NCBI GenBank assembly: GCA_947650365.1
Contig: OX393551.1
Span: forward strand, 764,001 to 828,000
DNA length: 64,000 nucleotides
DNA from: Chamaelirium japonicum
Lineage: Eukaryota; Streptophyta; Magnoliopsida; Liliales; Melanthiaceae
Direction of reading: 5' to 3'
The notes under the pieces were generated by a model that was not told where the DNA came from, searched no databases, and was given only the letters and a program-made list of their open reading frames with translations. The position numbers and the translations under genes were made by a program. How positions within the stretch are numbered: the stretch's first letter is position 1; each line of letters begins with the position of its first letter. Positions 47,122 to 59,234 of this stretch are shown here, one piece after another.

Positions 47122-49519
47122 CGTTATCAGTATTAACATGTCGAGCCCAACTGACCAGTCATAAGAAAACAGAGAGAAACGTAGACAGAAGAGAGAGAAG
47201 AAAAAAGAAGAGAACAGAGAGATAAATAAAGAGAGAAGAGAGAAGAAGTCCTACTCTAGTCAATTCACCACTTGTATAAGTATAAAGTAAAAAAGAATCT
47301 AAATTCCAAAACTCCACTTCTCAATATTTATATGACCCCTTTAGGGTGGGGTACGTTTGACGACTCACTTTTTCTTCATCACAAAACACGTTATTAGCAT
47401 AAACATACCGAGCCCAACTGACCAGTCATAAGAAAATAGAGAGACAAAGGAAGACAAAGAGAGAGAAGAAGAGAGAAGAGACAGGGAAATAAATAAAGAG
47501 GGAAGATAGAAGAAGTCCTGCTCTTACCCATTGGCCACGGGTATAGGTGTAAAGTAAGAAGAAATCTAATTAGCATGTGGCACGTTTGATGACTCTCCCT
47601 TTCTCCCATCTCACAATATGTTATCAACACGAATATGTCGAGCCTAGCTGACCAGTCATAAGAAAACAGAGAGAGAAACGAGGACATAAGAGAGAGAAAA
47701 AGAAAGAAGAAAACAGTAAGATAAATGAATAGAGCAGAGAGAAGAAGTCCTACTCCAGTCCATACGGCATGGGTATAGGTATGAAATAAGAAGGAATCTA
47801 AATTCTAAAACTGTACTTTTTAATAATATAATTAAATCTCTCCATTCTCTTCTCTCTTCTTCCATGGATTAGGGTTTTTCAAAGATTGCTTAGGCCCTAA
47901 GTAGCTTACCCTATAAATAAAATACGAACCCTTTAGGGTGGGGCATATTTGATGGCTCTCTTTTTCTCCTATCTAATAACATGTTATCAGCACGAACATA
48001 TCTAGCCCAACCGACCAGTCACAAGAAAACGAAGAGAGAAACAAAGACAAAAGAGAGAGAAAAGAACAAAGAATTAATTATTTAAATAGTCACTTCTCAT
48101 ATGGGTATAGGTGTGAAGTAAGAAGGAATCTAAATTCCAAAACTGCACAAAAGAGAGAGAAGAAATAAGAAAAAAACGAAGAGATAAATAAAGTGAGAAG
48201 AGAGAAGAAGTCCTACTCCAGTCTATTGGCCATGGGTATAGGTGTGAAGTAAGAAAGAATCTAAATTCCAAAACTCTACTTTTCAATATTTATGCAACCC
48301 TTTTAGGGTGGGGTACGTTTGACGGCTCTCTTTTTCTCCCATCTCTCAATACTTTATCAACACGAACATATCGAGCCCCGTCGACCAGTCATAAGAAAAC
48401 GGTGAGATAAATGAAAACAAAAGAGAAGAAGAGAGAAGAGAACAGAGATATAAACAAAAAGAAAAGAGAGAAGAAGTCCTTCTCCAGTCTATCGGCCATG
48501 GGTATAGGTGTGAAGTAAGAAGGAATCTAAATTCTAAAACACTAATTTTATCTTCGTTTCTCTCTCCGTTTTCTTACGACTGGTCGGCTGGGCTGGATAT
48601 ATTTGTGCAGATAACGTGTTGTGAAATAGGAGAAAGGGAGAGTCGTCAAACATACCCCACCCTAAAGAGGTCGTATATTATTTATAGGGTAAGCTTACTT
48701 AGGGCCTAAGCAATCTATAGGAAACCCTAATCCATGGGAGAAGAGATAAGAGAATGTAGAGATTTAATTATATTATTAAGAAATTGAGTTTTAGAATTTA
48801 GATTCCTTCTTACTTCGTATCTATACTCGTGGCCAATGGACTACATCACGACTTCTTCTCTCTTCTCTCTTCGTTTATCTCTCTGTTCTTTTCTCTGTTC
48901 TTCTCTTTCTTTTGTCTTCTTTTCTCTTTCTATTTTCTTATGACTGGTCGGCTAGGCTCAACATGTTTGTGTTGATAACGTATTGTGAGATGGGAAATAG
49001 AGAGAGACATCAAACGTGCCCCACCTTAAAGGGGTCATATAAATATTTAGAAGTGGTGTTTTGGAATTTAGATTCCTTCTTACTTCACACCTATACCCGT
49101 GGCCAATGGACTGAAGCAGGAATTCTTCTCTCTTCTCTCTTTGTTTATCTCTCTCTTCTCTTATCTCTTTGTCTCTCTCTTCTCTCTCTTCTGTCTTCGG
49201 TTCTCTCTCCGTTTTCTTGTGACTGGTCGATTGGGCTCGATATGCTCGTACTGATAACGTATTGTGCGATGAGGGAAAGAGAGAATCGTCAAGCGTGCCC
49301 TACCTTAAAGGGGTCATATAGTATTTATAGGGTAAGATTACTTAGGACCTAAACAATCTATCGAAAATCCTAATCCATAGGAGAAGAGAAAAGAGAACAA
49401 AGAGATTTAATTATATTAATTAGAAGTGGAGTTTTAGAATTTATATTTCTTCTTACTTCACACATATACCCATAGCTAATGGACTGGAGTGGGACTTCTT
49501 CTCTCTTCTCTCTTCTCTC
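47122..49519. repeat. Plus units of block A2 end, then minus units
   Basis: Plus units to about 48540 with one promoter-bearing LTR piece (47862-47982). A switch near 48545 goes to minus units with LTR pieces 48618-48740 and 49260-49381. The block A match stops at the switch. No gene seen. Confidence 0.6.
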
Positions 49520-49690
49520 TTAATAAAATAAAATAAGATACTATAAAATATTTTTCATACTTATAAATTTATATAAATTATTTAAATATTTAAATAATAA
49601 TATTGAGATGATACTATTTAAATATTTAAAGAAATAATATATTTTATAATATTTAAGAAAATATTAATTAAAATAAATAAATTAAAATAA
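49520..49690 (+). repeat. Landmark gamma, variant copy 2
   Basis: TATTTTTCATACTTATAAAT begins it and AATATTGAGATGATACTATT continues as in other gamma copies, but the first AT part is shorter. It is preceded by CTTAATAAAATAAAATAAGA, not found in the others. Confidence 0.55.
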
Positions 49691-50439
49691 ATAAATAAGC
49701 AATCTTCTATCGCATAACACGTTCTCAGCACGAATATGTCAAGCCCAGCGGACCAGTCAAAAGAAAACAGAGAGAGAAACGAAGACAGAAGAGAGAGAAG
49801 TAGAGAGAAGAGAATAGAGAGATAAATAAAAAGAGAAGAGAGAAGAAGTCTTACTCCAGTCCATTCGCCACGGTTATAGGTATAAAGTAAGAAGAAATCT
49901 AAATTCCAACACTTCATATCTCAATAATATAATTAGATCTCTCTGTTATCTTCTCCCTTCTCCCATATGTTAGGGTTTCCTATAGATTGCTTAGGCCTTA
50001 AGTAAGCTTACCCTATAAATAATATATGACCCCTTTAGGGTGGGGCACGTTTAACGGCTCTCGCCTTCTCCCAGCTCATAATATAATATCAACACGATCA
50101 TGTCGAGCCCAGCTGACCAGTCATAAGAAAATAGATAGAAAAATAAAGATAGAAGAGAGAGTAGAAGAGAGAAGAGAACGAAGAGATAAACGAAGAGAGA
50201 AGAGAACGAAGAGATAAACGAAGAGAGAAGAGAGAAAAAATCGTACTCCAATCCATTGGCCACAGGTATATGTGTGAAATAAGAAGGAATCTAAATTCCA
50301 AAACTCCACAAAAGATAGAGAATAAGAGAGAAAAGAACGAAGAGATAAATAAAGAGAAAAGAGAGAAGAAGTCCTACTCAAGTCCATTGGCCATGGGTAT
50401 AGGTGTGAAAAAAGAAGGAATCTAAATTTCAAAACTCTA
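49691..50439. repeat. Plus subunits between gamma and AT core, copy 2
   Basis: Plus units with LTR piece 49965-50082 (TATA box and dyad; telobox GTTAGGGTTT). The GA leader at 50163-50230 holds a direct repeat of about 30 bases (AGAGAACGAAGAGATAAACG twice). Leader/box pairs continue to 50439. Confidence 0.6.
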
Positions 50440-51273
50440 CTTCTCAATAGTATCATCTTAACGTTATTATGATTATCATAATAATGTTACAATAACTTTT
50501 TTAATTAAATTAATTATTTTTTTAAATATTAAATAATTTAATAATTTAAAAAATTTAATGAATAATATTTTAGTAAAATAATTAATTAATTTACTTATTT
50601 AAATATTTAATTAAATTTATTATTTTATTTATTTATTTATTAGTATATTATTAAATAATTAAACAAGGAAACTATTTATTTATTAAAATTATTAAATAAA
50701 TAAATAATAATTAAATTATATATTGAATTAATTATTTTTTTTTACTTATTTCATAAAATTTTATTTTAATTTTAATTAATTAAATAATTAGTTAATTATT
50801 GAAATATTTAAAAACTTATTTAGTGAAGAAATATATTAAATAGATTATTTACTAAACCAAATAAATATTTTAATTATTAAATAATTTTATAGTTAAATAA
50901 ATAATAATAAAGTAAATTTTTATGTAATTAAATAATTAAATAATTATGTTATTAAATTATGAAATATTAATTATAATTAACTAAAATATTAATTATTTAA
51001 TTAAGTAATAAAAAAATAATAATTCAATAACTATTTACTAATTATTTAAATAATTAGTTAATTATTTAAATATATAAATAATAATTTTTTTTAATTAAAT
51101 AAATATTTTTTGAAATAACAAAATAAATATTTATTTATTTTAATATTTGAATAATAAATAAATAATTTAAATAATTTAGTTATTTAATTATATATATAAT
51201 TAAATATTTATTTGATTATTTAATCTCTTAAACTAATTAAATTAATTAAATAATAGGAACTAATGAAGGAAGA
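50440..51273 (+). repeat. AT-only core, most complete copy
   Basis: It runs from ATAGTATCATCTTAACGTTA to the purine tract at 51255-51273. Landmarks: TTTTAGTAAAATAATTAATT, TTAGTGAAGAAATATATTAA, TTAATTAAGTAATAAAAAAA, AAATATATAAATAATAATTT. With LTR pieces 49965-50082 and 51274-51571 it gives the clearest view of a whole element, about 1.5-1.6 kb. Noncoding; strongly broken by substitutions. Confidence 0.65.
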
Positions 51274-51571
51274 TGAGTCACACCCGAATTTTTTACTTTA
51301 AAAATAATTTATATTTTTCTTTATAAAAATTTAAGACATTACAACTGTTATAAGATCGTTCGATGAGAAGGCTATCTATCGTCGGATCTCTCCCATGGAT
51401 TAGGGTTTTCCATAGATTGCTTAGGCCTTAAGTAAACTTTTCCTATAAATAATATACGACCCCTTTCCCATAGATTGCTTAGGCCCTAAGTAAGCTTACC
51501 CTATAAATAATATGCGTTCCCTTTAGGGTGGGGCTTGTTTGATGGCTCTCTCTTTCTCCCATCTCACAATA
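51274..51571 (+). mobile_element. LTR copy with doubled promoter core
   Basis: It opens TGAGTCACACCCG after a purine tract and ends ATCTCACAATA. Two dyad-plus-TATA segments follow each other (about 51411-51462 and 51468-51515), only the first preceded by a full telobox. It closes the best complete 1.5-kb element of the window, whose 5' LTR fragment is 49965-50082. Confidence 0.65.
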
Positions 51572-53080
51572 TGTTATTAGTACGAATATGTCGAGCCCAG
51601 TCAACCAGTCATAAGAAAACGGAGAAAGAAATAGAGATAGAAGAGAGAGAAGAGAATAGAGAATGAAGAGATAAACGAAGAAAGAAGAGAGAAGAAGTCC
51701 TACTCCAGTATTTTGGCCACGGGTATAGGTATGAAATAAGAAGGAATCTAAAGTCCAAAACTCCACATCTCTATAATATAATTAAATCTCTTTATTCTTT
51801 TCTTTCTCTCATCTCACAACACGTTATTAGTACGAAAATATCGAGCCCAATCAACCAGTCACAAGAAATCGGAGAGAAAAACGAAGACAAAAGAGAGAGA
51901 AGAAGAAAGAAGAGAATAGAGAGATAAACAAAGAGAGAAGAGAGAAGAAGTCCTACTCTAGTCCATTGGCCATGGGTATATATATGAAGTAAGAAGAAAT
52001 CTAAATTCTAAAACTCTACTTCTCAATAGTCTCATCTCAACATTATTATGATTATCGTAGTAATGTTACTATAACTTTTTTACTTAAATTAATTATTTAT
52101 TTAATTATTAAATAGGTATAAAGTAAGAAGGAATCTAAATTCCAAAACTTCACTTCTCAATATTTATACGACCCCTTTAGGATGGGGCACATTTGATGGA
52201 TCTCTTATTATCCCATCTCATAATATATTATCAGTACGAACATGTCAAGCCCTGCCAACTAGTCGCAAGAAAATGAAGAGAGAAATCAAGACAGAAGAGA
52301 GAGAAGAAAAAAGAAAAGAACTAAGAGATAAACAAAGATAGAAGGAGAAGAAGTCCTGCTCCAATTCATTGGCCACGGGTATAGGTGTGAAGTAAGAAGG
52401 AATCTAAATTCCAAAACTCCACATAAGAGAAAAAAAGAGCGAAAACAATGGAAAGATAAATGAAGAGAGAATAAGTCCTGCTCCAGTCCATTATCTACGG
52501 GTATAGGTGTGAAGTAAGAAGGAATCTAAATTCCAAAACTCTACTTCTGTCTTTGTTTATCTCTTCATTCTCTTCTCTCTTCTTCTCTCTCTTCTATGTA
52601 GTTTTGGAATTTAGATTCCTTCTTACTTCACACCTATACCTGTGGGAAATGGACTGGAGTAGGACTTCTACTATCTTCTCTCTTCATTTATCTCTTCATT
52701 ATCTTCTCTCTTTTTCTCTCTCTTCTGTCTTCCTTTTTCTCTTAATTAAATAATTATATTATTTAATTAAATTATTAAGGTAGAAGAGAGAAAAGAACAG
52801 AGAGATAAGCCAAGAGAGAAGGGGAGAAGAAGTCATGCTCCAGTCCATTGGCCACGGGTATAGGTGTGAAGTAAGAAGGAATCTAAATTCCAAAACTCCA
52901 CAGACAAGAGAAAATAAGAGAGAAGAGAACAAAGAAGAGAGAGAAAAATAGAGAAGAGAACGTAGAGATAAACAAAAAGAGAAGAGGGAAAAAGTCCTAC
53001 TCTAGTCCATTGGCCACGGGTATAAGTGTAAAGTAAAAGGGAATCTAAATTTCAAACCTCCACAAAAGATAGAGAAGATA
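51572..53080. repeat. Subunits after doubled-core LTR, copy 2
   Basis: Two plus units, core-start scrap 52025-52115 ending in TTATTAAATAGGTATAAAG, more plus leader/box pairs, a minus unit at 52545-52745, hairpin beta and plus pairs to alpha. It matches 37044-38311 in order. Confidence 0.6.
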
Positions 53081-55375
53081 AGGACAGACTTCTATTTAAT
53101 TATTAAAACTAGAGAGATTTATAATATTTTATTTAGGTTCCCTTCTTTCTTCTAACAACACGTTATCAGCTTGAACATGTCGAGTCCAACCGATTAGTCA
53201 CAAGAAAACAGAGAGAGAAATAAAGATAGAAGAGAGAGAAAAAAAGAGAAAAGAATAAAGAGATAAACAACGAGAGAAGAGATAAGAAGTCCTGCTCCGG
53301 TCCATTCGCCACGGGTATAGATGTGAAGTAAGAAGGAATCTAAATTATAAAACTCCACTTCTCAATATTTATATGACCCCTTTAGGGTACGATACGTGTG
53401 ACGATTCTTTCTTTCTCCCATCTCACAACACGTTATTAGTACGAATATATCATGCCCAACAGACCAGTCAAAAGAAAACGAAGAGAGAAACGAAGACAGA
53501 AGAGAGAGAAGAAGAAAGAAGAGGACGGAGAGATAAACGAAGAAAGAAAAAGTCCTGCCTAAGTCTATTGACCATGGGTATAGGTGTAAAGTAAGAAGGA
53601 ATCTAAATTTAAAAACTCCACAGAAAAGAGAGAAGAAAAGAAAAGAGAACAGAGAGATAAATGAAATAAGAAGAGAGAAAAAGTCCTGCTCCAAGTCATT
53701 GGCTATGGGTATAGGTGTGAAGTAACAAGGAATCTAAATTCAAAAATTTCACTTTTGTCTTTGTTTCTCAATCCGTTTTCTTACGACTGGTCAGTTGGGC
53801 TCAATATATTCGTACTGATAACGTGTTATGAGATGAGAGAAAGAAAGAGCCATCAAACGTGCCCCACCCTAAAGGGGTCATAAATTATTTATTATTTATA
53901 GGGTAAGCATACTTTAGGCCTAAACAATCTATGGTAAACCCTAATCCGTGAGAGAAGAAAGAAGAGAATGGCGAGAGTAAATTATATTATTAAGAAGTAG
54001 AGTTTTGGAATTTAGATTACTTCATACTTCACATATAAACCCGTAGTTAATGGACTAGAGTAGGACTTCTTCTCTCTTCGTTTCTCTCTGTTCTCTTCTC
54101 TCTTATTCTCTCTTCTGACTTTGTTTATTTCTCTATTTTCTTGTAACTAGTCAGCTGGGCTCGATATGTTCCTACTGATAACGTATTGTGAGATGGGAGA
54201 ATGAGAAAGCCATCAAATGTGCCCCAACCTAAAGGGGTCGTATAAATATTAAGAAGTTGAGTTTTGGAATTTAGATTCCTTCTTACTTCACACCTATACC
54301 CGTGGCCAATGGCCTGGAGTAGGACTTCTTCTCTCTTCATTTATCCTTTCATTCTCTTCTCTCTTTTTCTCACTCTTCTGTCATTGTTTCTCTCTTCATT
54401 TTCTTTTCTCTCTTTTTCTCTCTCTTCTGTCTTCATTTCTCTCTCTGTTTTCTTGTGACTGGTAGGCTAGGCTCGATATGTTCGTGCTGATAATATGTTA
54501 TAAGGTGGAAGAAAGAGAGATCCATCAAATATGCCGCTTCCTAAAGGTGTCATATAAATATTGAGAAGTAAAGCTTTGTAATTTAGATTCCTTCTTACTT
54601 CACACCTATACCCATGGCTAATGGACTGGAGTAGGAATTCTTCTCTTTTCATGCTAATAATGTAACTATAATTTTTTAAATTAAATTAATTGTTTAATTA
54701 AAACAAAGAGAGTTTTGGAATTTACTATGATAATCATAATAAAATTAAGATGGTACTATTGAGAAGTGGAGTTTTGGAATTTAGATTTCTTCTTATTTCA
54801 CATCTATACCCATGGCGAGTGGACTAGAGTAGGACTTCTTATATTTTCTCTCTTTATTTATCTCTCTGTTCTCTTCTCTTTTATTCTCTCTCTTTTGTCT
54901 TTGTTTCTCTTTCTGTTTTCTTATGACTCCTCGGCTGGGCTCGACATGTTCGTGTTAATAACGTATTGTAAGATGGGAGAAAGAGAGAGCCGCCAAATAT
55001 GCCCCACCCTAAAGGGGTCGTATATTATTTATAGGGTAAGATTACTTAGGGCCTAAGCAATCTATAGGAAACCCTAATCCATGGGAGAAGAGAGAAGAGA
55101 ATGAAGAGATTTAATTATATTATTAAGAAGTAGAGTTTTAGAATTTATATTCCTTTTTACTTTACACTTATACCCTTGGCGAATGGACAGGAGTAAGACT
55201 TCTCTCTTCTCTTATCATTTATCTTTCTGTTATATTCTCTCTTCTCACAACACGTTATCAGCATAAACATATCGAGCCCAGCCGACCAGTCACTAGAAAA
55301 CGAAACGAGAAACGAAGACAAAAGAGAGAGAAGAAGAGAGAAGAGAACAAAGAGATAAATAAAGAAGAAGAAGAG

Positions 55376-55555
55376 AAATAAAATATTTTCATACTCATAA
55401 ATTTATTTAAATTATTTAATAATTATATAATGTTTTATAATTTAATATTTAAATAATAACATTGAGATGATACTATTTAAATATTTAAAGAAATAATATA
55501 CTTTATAATATTTAAAGAAATATTAATTGAAATAAATAAAATAAATAAGTAATCT
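55376..55555 (+). repeat. Landmark gamma, copy 3
   Basis: AAATATTTTCATACTCATAA start, AACATTGAGATGATACTATT in the middle and TATACTTTATAATATTTAAA at the end, then AAGTAATCTCCTATCTTATA of an LTR end. It is very close to 35249-35425 in order and spacing (about 20.1 kb apart). Confidence 0.6.
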
Positions 55556-55904
55556 CCTATCTTATAATACGTTATCAGTCCAAACATATCGAGCCCTGCA
55601 GACCAGTCTTAAAAAACCATAAAAAAAAACGAAAACAGAAAAGATTGAAGGAGTGAGAAGAGAACGAAAAGATAAACAAATAGAGAATAGAGAAGAAGTC
55701 CTGCTCCAGTCCATTCGCCACGGGTATAGATGTGAAGTAAGAAGGAATCTAAATTCCATAACTCTACCGAAGATAGAGAATAAGAGAGAAGAGAATAGAG
55801 CGATAAATGAAGAGAGAATAAAGAAGAAGTCTTGCTCAAGACCATTGGCCAGGGGTATTGGTGTGAAGTAAGAAGGAATCTAAATTCCAAAACTCTACTT
55901 CTCA

Positions 55905-56741
55905 AAAGTATCATCTCAACGTTATTATGATTATCATAGTAATATTACTATTTTTTTAAAATTAAATTAATTATTTATTTAAGTATTAAATAATTTAATA
56001 ATTTAAATAATTTAAATATTTTATTAATTAATTTCTTAGTAAAAAATTTAATTTTTAACTTATTAAATTATTTAATTAATTTATTTAATAATATATTACT
56101 AAATAATTAAATTATATAATGATTTAATTATTTAAATTATTAAATAAAGAAATTTTGATTTAATAATATAATTAATTTATTTATTTATTTTATAAGTTAT
56201 TTTTTAAAATATTATTTTAATTTTAAATAATAAAATAATTAGTTAATTATTTAAATTATTAAAAAATTATTTAAAGAATAAATATATTAAATAGAATATT
56301 TACTAAAAAATAAATAATTTTTTTATCTAATAATTTTATTATTAAATAAATAATAATAAAATAAATTATTATATCACTAGATAATTAAATAATTAATTTA
56401 TTAAATTATAAAATAATAATTGAAATTAAAAAAAAATATTTATTTAATTAAGTAATAAAATTAAAAAATAATTCAATAACTATTTACTTATTATTTAAAT
56501 AATTAGTTAATTATTTGAATATATAAAAAATAAAATATTTTTTAAAAAAACATAATATTTTTTGAAATAATCAAATAAATAAATTTTTTTATTAAAATTT
56601 AAATAATAAATAAATTATTTAAATAATTTATTTATATAATTATATAGATAATTAAATATTTATTTAATTATTTAATTATTTAATAATTTAATTTATTAAA
56701 CTAATTAAATTATTTAAATATTAGGAAGTAAAGAAGTAAGA
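55905..56741 (+). repeat. AT-only core, higher-order copy 3
   Basis: Starts GTATCATCTCAACGTTATTA and ends in a purine tract at 56723-56741. The same ordered landmarks as 36140 and 50440 are present. Noncoding; A/T only apart from scattered single G or C. Confidence 0.65.
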
Positions 56742-57022
56742 TGAGGTAACCCGAATTTTTTATCTTAAAAATAATTTATATTTTTTAAAAAAAAAATTAA
56801 AACATTACAACTGTTATAAGATCGTTCGATGGGATGACTATCCATCGTCGGATCTTTCCTATGGATTATGGTTTCCCATAGATTGTTTAGGCCCTAAGTA
56901 AGCTTACGCTATAAATTCCTATAGGTTGCTTAGGCCCTAAGTAAGCTTACCCTATGAATAATACACGACCCCTTTAGGGTGGGGCACGTTTGACGACTTT
57001 CTTTTTTTCCCATCTAACTATA
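56742..57022 (+). mobile_element. LTR copy with doubled promoter core
   Basis: TGAGGTAACCCG follows a purine tract. The doubled core is slightly shorter than in its two relatives because the spacer between the copies is reduced (CTATAAATTCCTATAGG). It ends near CTAACTATA before CGTTATCAGCACGA. It follows the AT core at 55905-56741. Confidence 0.65.
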
Positions 57023-59234
57023 CGTTATCAGCACGAACATATAGAGCCCAGCCGACCAATCACAAGAAAACGAAGAGAGAAATAAAGACAGAAGAGAGAG
57101 AAGAAGAGAGAAGAGAACGAAGAGATAAACTTAGAGAAAAGAGAGAAGAAGTCCTACTCCAGTCCATTGCCACGGGTATAGGTGTGAAGTAAGAAGGAAT
57201 CTAAATTCCAAAACTCCTCTTCTCAATAATATAATTAAATCTCTCTATTCTCTTCTTTCTCCCACTTCACAACACGTTATCAGTACGAAAATATCGAACC
57301 CAGCCGACCAGTCATAAGAAAACAGAGAGAGAAACGAAGATCGAAGAGAAAGAAGAAGAAAGAAGAAAACGGAGAGATAAACAAAGAGAGAAAAGATAAG
57401 AAGTCCTGCTCCAGTCCATTGGCCATGGGTATAGGTGTAAAGTAAAAAGGAATCTAAATTCCAAAACTCCAAAGAAAAGAGAGGCAAAAAAAGAAGAGAA
57501 CAGAGAGATAAATAAAGAGAGAAGAGAGAAGAAGTCCTGCTCCAGTCCATTGTCCATGGGTATAGGTGTGAAGTAAGAAGGAATCTAAATTCCAAAACTC
57601 CACTTCTATCGTCGTTTATCTCTTCGTTCTCTTCTCTCCTCTTTTCTCTCTTCTGCATAATTTTAGAATTTTGATTCCTTCTTATTTCACACCTATACCC
57701 ATGGCAAATGGACTAGAGTAGGACTTCTTCTCTCTTCTTTCTTTATTTATCTCTCTGTTCTCTTCTCTCTTCTTCTCTCTCTTTTGTCTTAGTTTCTCTC
57801 TCAATTAAATAATTATATTATTTAATTAAATTATTTAGGTAGACGTGAGAAGAGAACAGAGTGATAAACGAAGAAAGGGAGAAGAAGTCTTGCTCCAGTC
57901 CATTAGCCATGGGTATAGGTGTGAAGTAAGAAGGAATCTAAATTCCAAAACTCCACTTCTATCTTCGTTTATCTCTCCGTTCTTTTATCTATTCTTCTCT
58001 CTCTTTTGTGTAGTATTAGAATTTAGATTCCTTCTTACTTCATGCCTATACCCATGGCGAATGGACTGGAATATGACTTCTTCTCTCTTCTCTCTTTATT
58101 TATCTCTCTGTTCTTTTTTCTCTTCTTCTCTCTCTTCTGTCTTAGTTTCTCTCTCAATTAAATAATTATATTATTTAATTAAATTATTTAGGTAGAAGAG
58201 AGAAGAGAACAGAGAGATAAACGAAGTAAGAAGAGAGAAGAAGTCTTACTCCAGTCCATTGGCCTTGGGTATAGGTGTAAAGTAAGATTGAATCTAAATT
58301 CCAAAACTCTATAGAAAAGATAGGAGAAAAGAGAAGAGAATGGAGAGATAAACGCAGAGAGAAGAAGTCGTGCTCTAGTCTATTGGCCATGGGAATAGGT
58401 ATAAAGTAAGAAGGAATCTAAATTCGAAAACTCTACAAAAAAAAGAGGAGAAAAGAAAAGAAAATTAAGAGATAAACGAAGAGAGAAGAGAGAAGAAGTC
58501 CTGCTCCTGTCCATTGGCCATGGGTATAGGTGTAAAGTAAAAAGAAATCTAAATTCCAAAACTTTACAGAAAAGAGAAGAGAAAAGTTAAAAGAACGAAG
58601 AGATAAATAAAGAGAGAAGAGAGAAGAAGTCCTGCTCCAGTCTATTGTCCATGGGTATAGGTGTGAGGTAAGAATGAATCTAAATTCCAAAACTCCACTT
58701 CTATCTTTGTTTATCTTTTCGTTCTCTTCTCTCTTCTTCTATCTCTTCTGTATAGTTTTAGAATTTAGATTCCTTCTGACTTCACACCTATACCCATGGT
58801 GAATAGACTAGAGCAGGACTTCTTCTCTCTTCTCTCCTTATTTATCTCTCTATTCTCTTCTTTTTTCTTCTCTCTCTTATATCTTAGTTTCTCTCTCAAT
58901 TAAATAATTATATTATTTAATTAAATTATTTAGGTAGAAGAGAGAAGAGAATGGAGAGATAAACGAAGAGAGAAAGGGAGAAGAAGTCTTGCTCCAGTCT
59001 ATTGGCCACGGGTATAGGTATGAAGTAAGAAAGAATCTAAATTACAAAACTCCACAAAAGAGAAAGAAGAAGAAATAAGAGAACGGAGAAGAGAGGGAAG
59101 AATCAAGATAAGAACATATAGATAAACAAAAAGAGAAGTGAGAAGAAGTCCTGCTCTAGTCTATTGGCCACGGGTATAGGTGTGAATTAATAAGGAATCT
59201 AAATTCCAAAACTTCACAGAAGAAAGAAAATATA
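57023..59234. repeat. Expanded subunit region, copy 3
   Basis: Plus units including two tandem ~130-bp subunits. Then three successive sets of minus box/CT tract, AT hairpin, and plus GA leader/box at 57660-57950, 57955-58290 and 58685-59020. The sets resemble one another closely, including the unusual GTCTTAGTTTCTCTCTC before each hairpin, so the expansion is recent relative to the rest. Confidence 0.65.
57449..57579 (+). repeat. Type example: ~130-bp subunit (GA leader + box)
   Basis: This is the smallest tandem subunit. It runs from hairpin GGAATCTAAATTCC through a purine tract (AAGAGAGGC to GAAGAAGTCC), then CTGCTCCAGTCCATTG and GGGTATAGGTGTGAAG, to the next hairpin 131 bp on. Other tandem runs are at 5341-5735 (minus), 35979-36108, 58260-58690 and 59750-59890. 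Confidence 0.7.

Larger units (their letters stand above)
38700..48545 (+). repeat. Large duplicated block, copy A2
   Basis: Copy of 11058-21980, in the same orientation and order, separating the first higher-order repeat copy from the others. By eye the aligned stretches differ at roughly one base in ten. It lacks about 1.5 kb present in A1 (17.47-18.97 kb) but has a longer AT core before 46883. Shared internal truncations show that most subunit rearrangement predates the duplication. Confidence 0.75.
48620..53080 (+). repeat. Higher-order repeat, partial copy 2
   Basis: Starts without alpha. It contains a gamma variant (49520-49690), plus LTR piece 49965-50082, AT core 50440-51273, doubled-core LTR 51274-51571, core-start scrap 52025-52115 and beta hairpin 52744-52768, ending at alpha 53081. 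The order equals copies 1 and 3. The exact left edge is uncertain. Confidence 0.6.
53081..59234 (+). repeat. Higher-order repeat, copy 3 (~6.15 kb)
   Basis: Full copy: alpha 53081, lengthened TATA 53885, gamma 55376, AT core 55905, doubled-core LTR 56742, then beta three times (57803, 58156, 58898) instead of once, ending at alpha 59235. The extra length over copy 1 comes mainly from this local multiplication of minus-unit/hairpin/plus-unit sets. Promoter-bearing pieces, minus: 53824-53953 and 54964-55084. Confidence 0.7.

Noticed and set aside
48912-49352. 146-codon open frame suggesting a hydrophobic repeat protein
   Set aside because: It is two consecutive minus subunits read through. Membrane-like segments arise from CTT/TCT codons of the pyrimidine tract.
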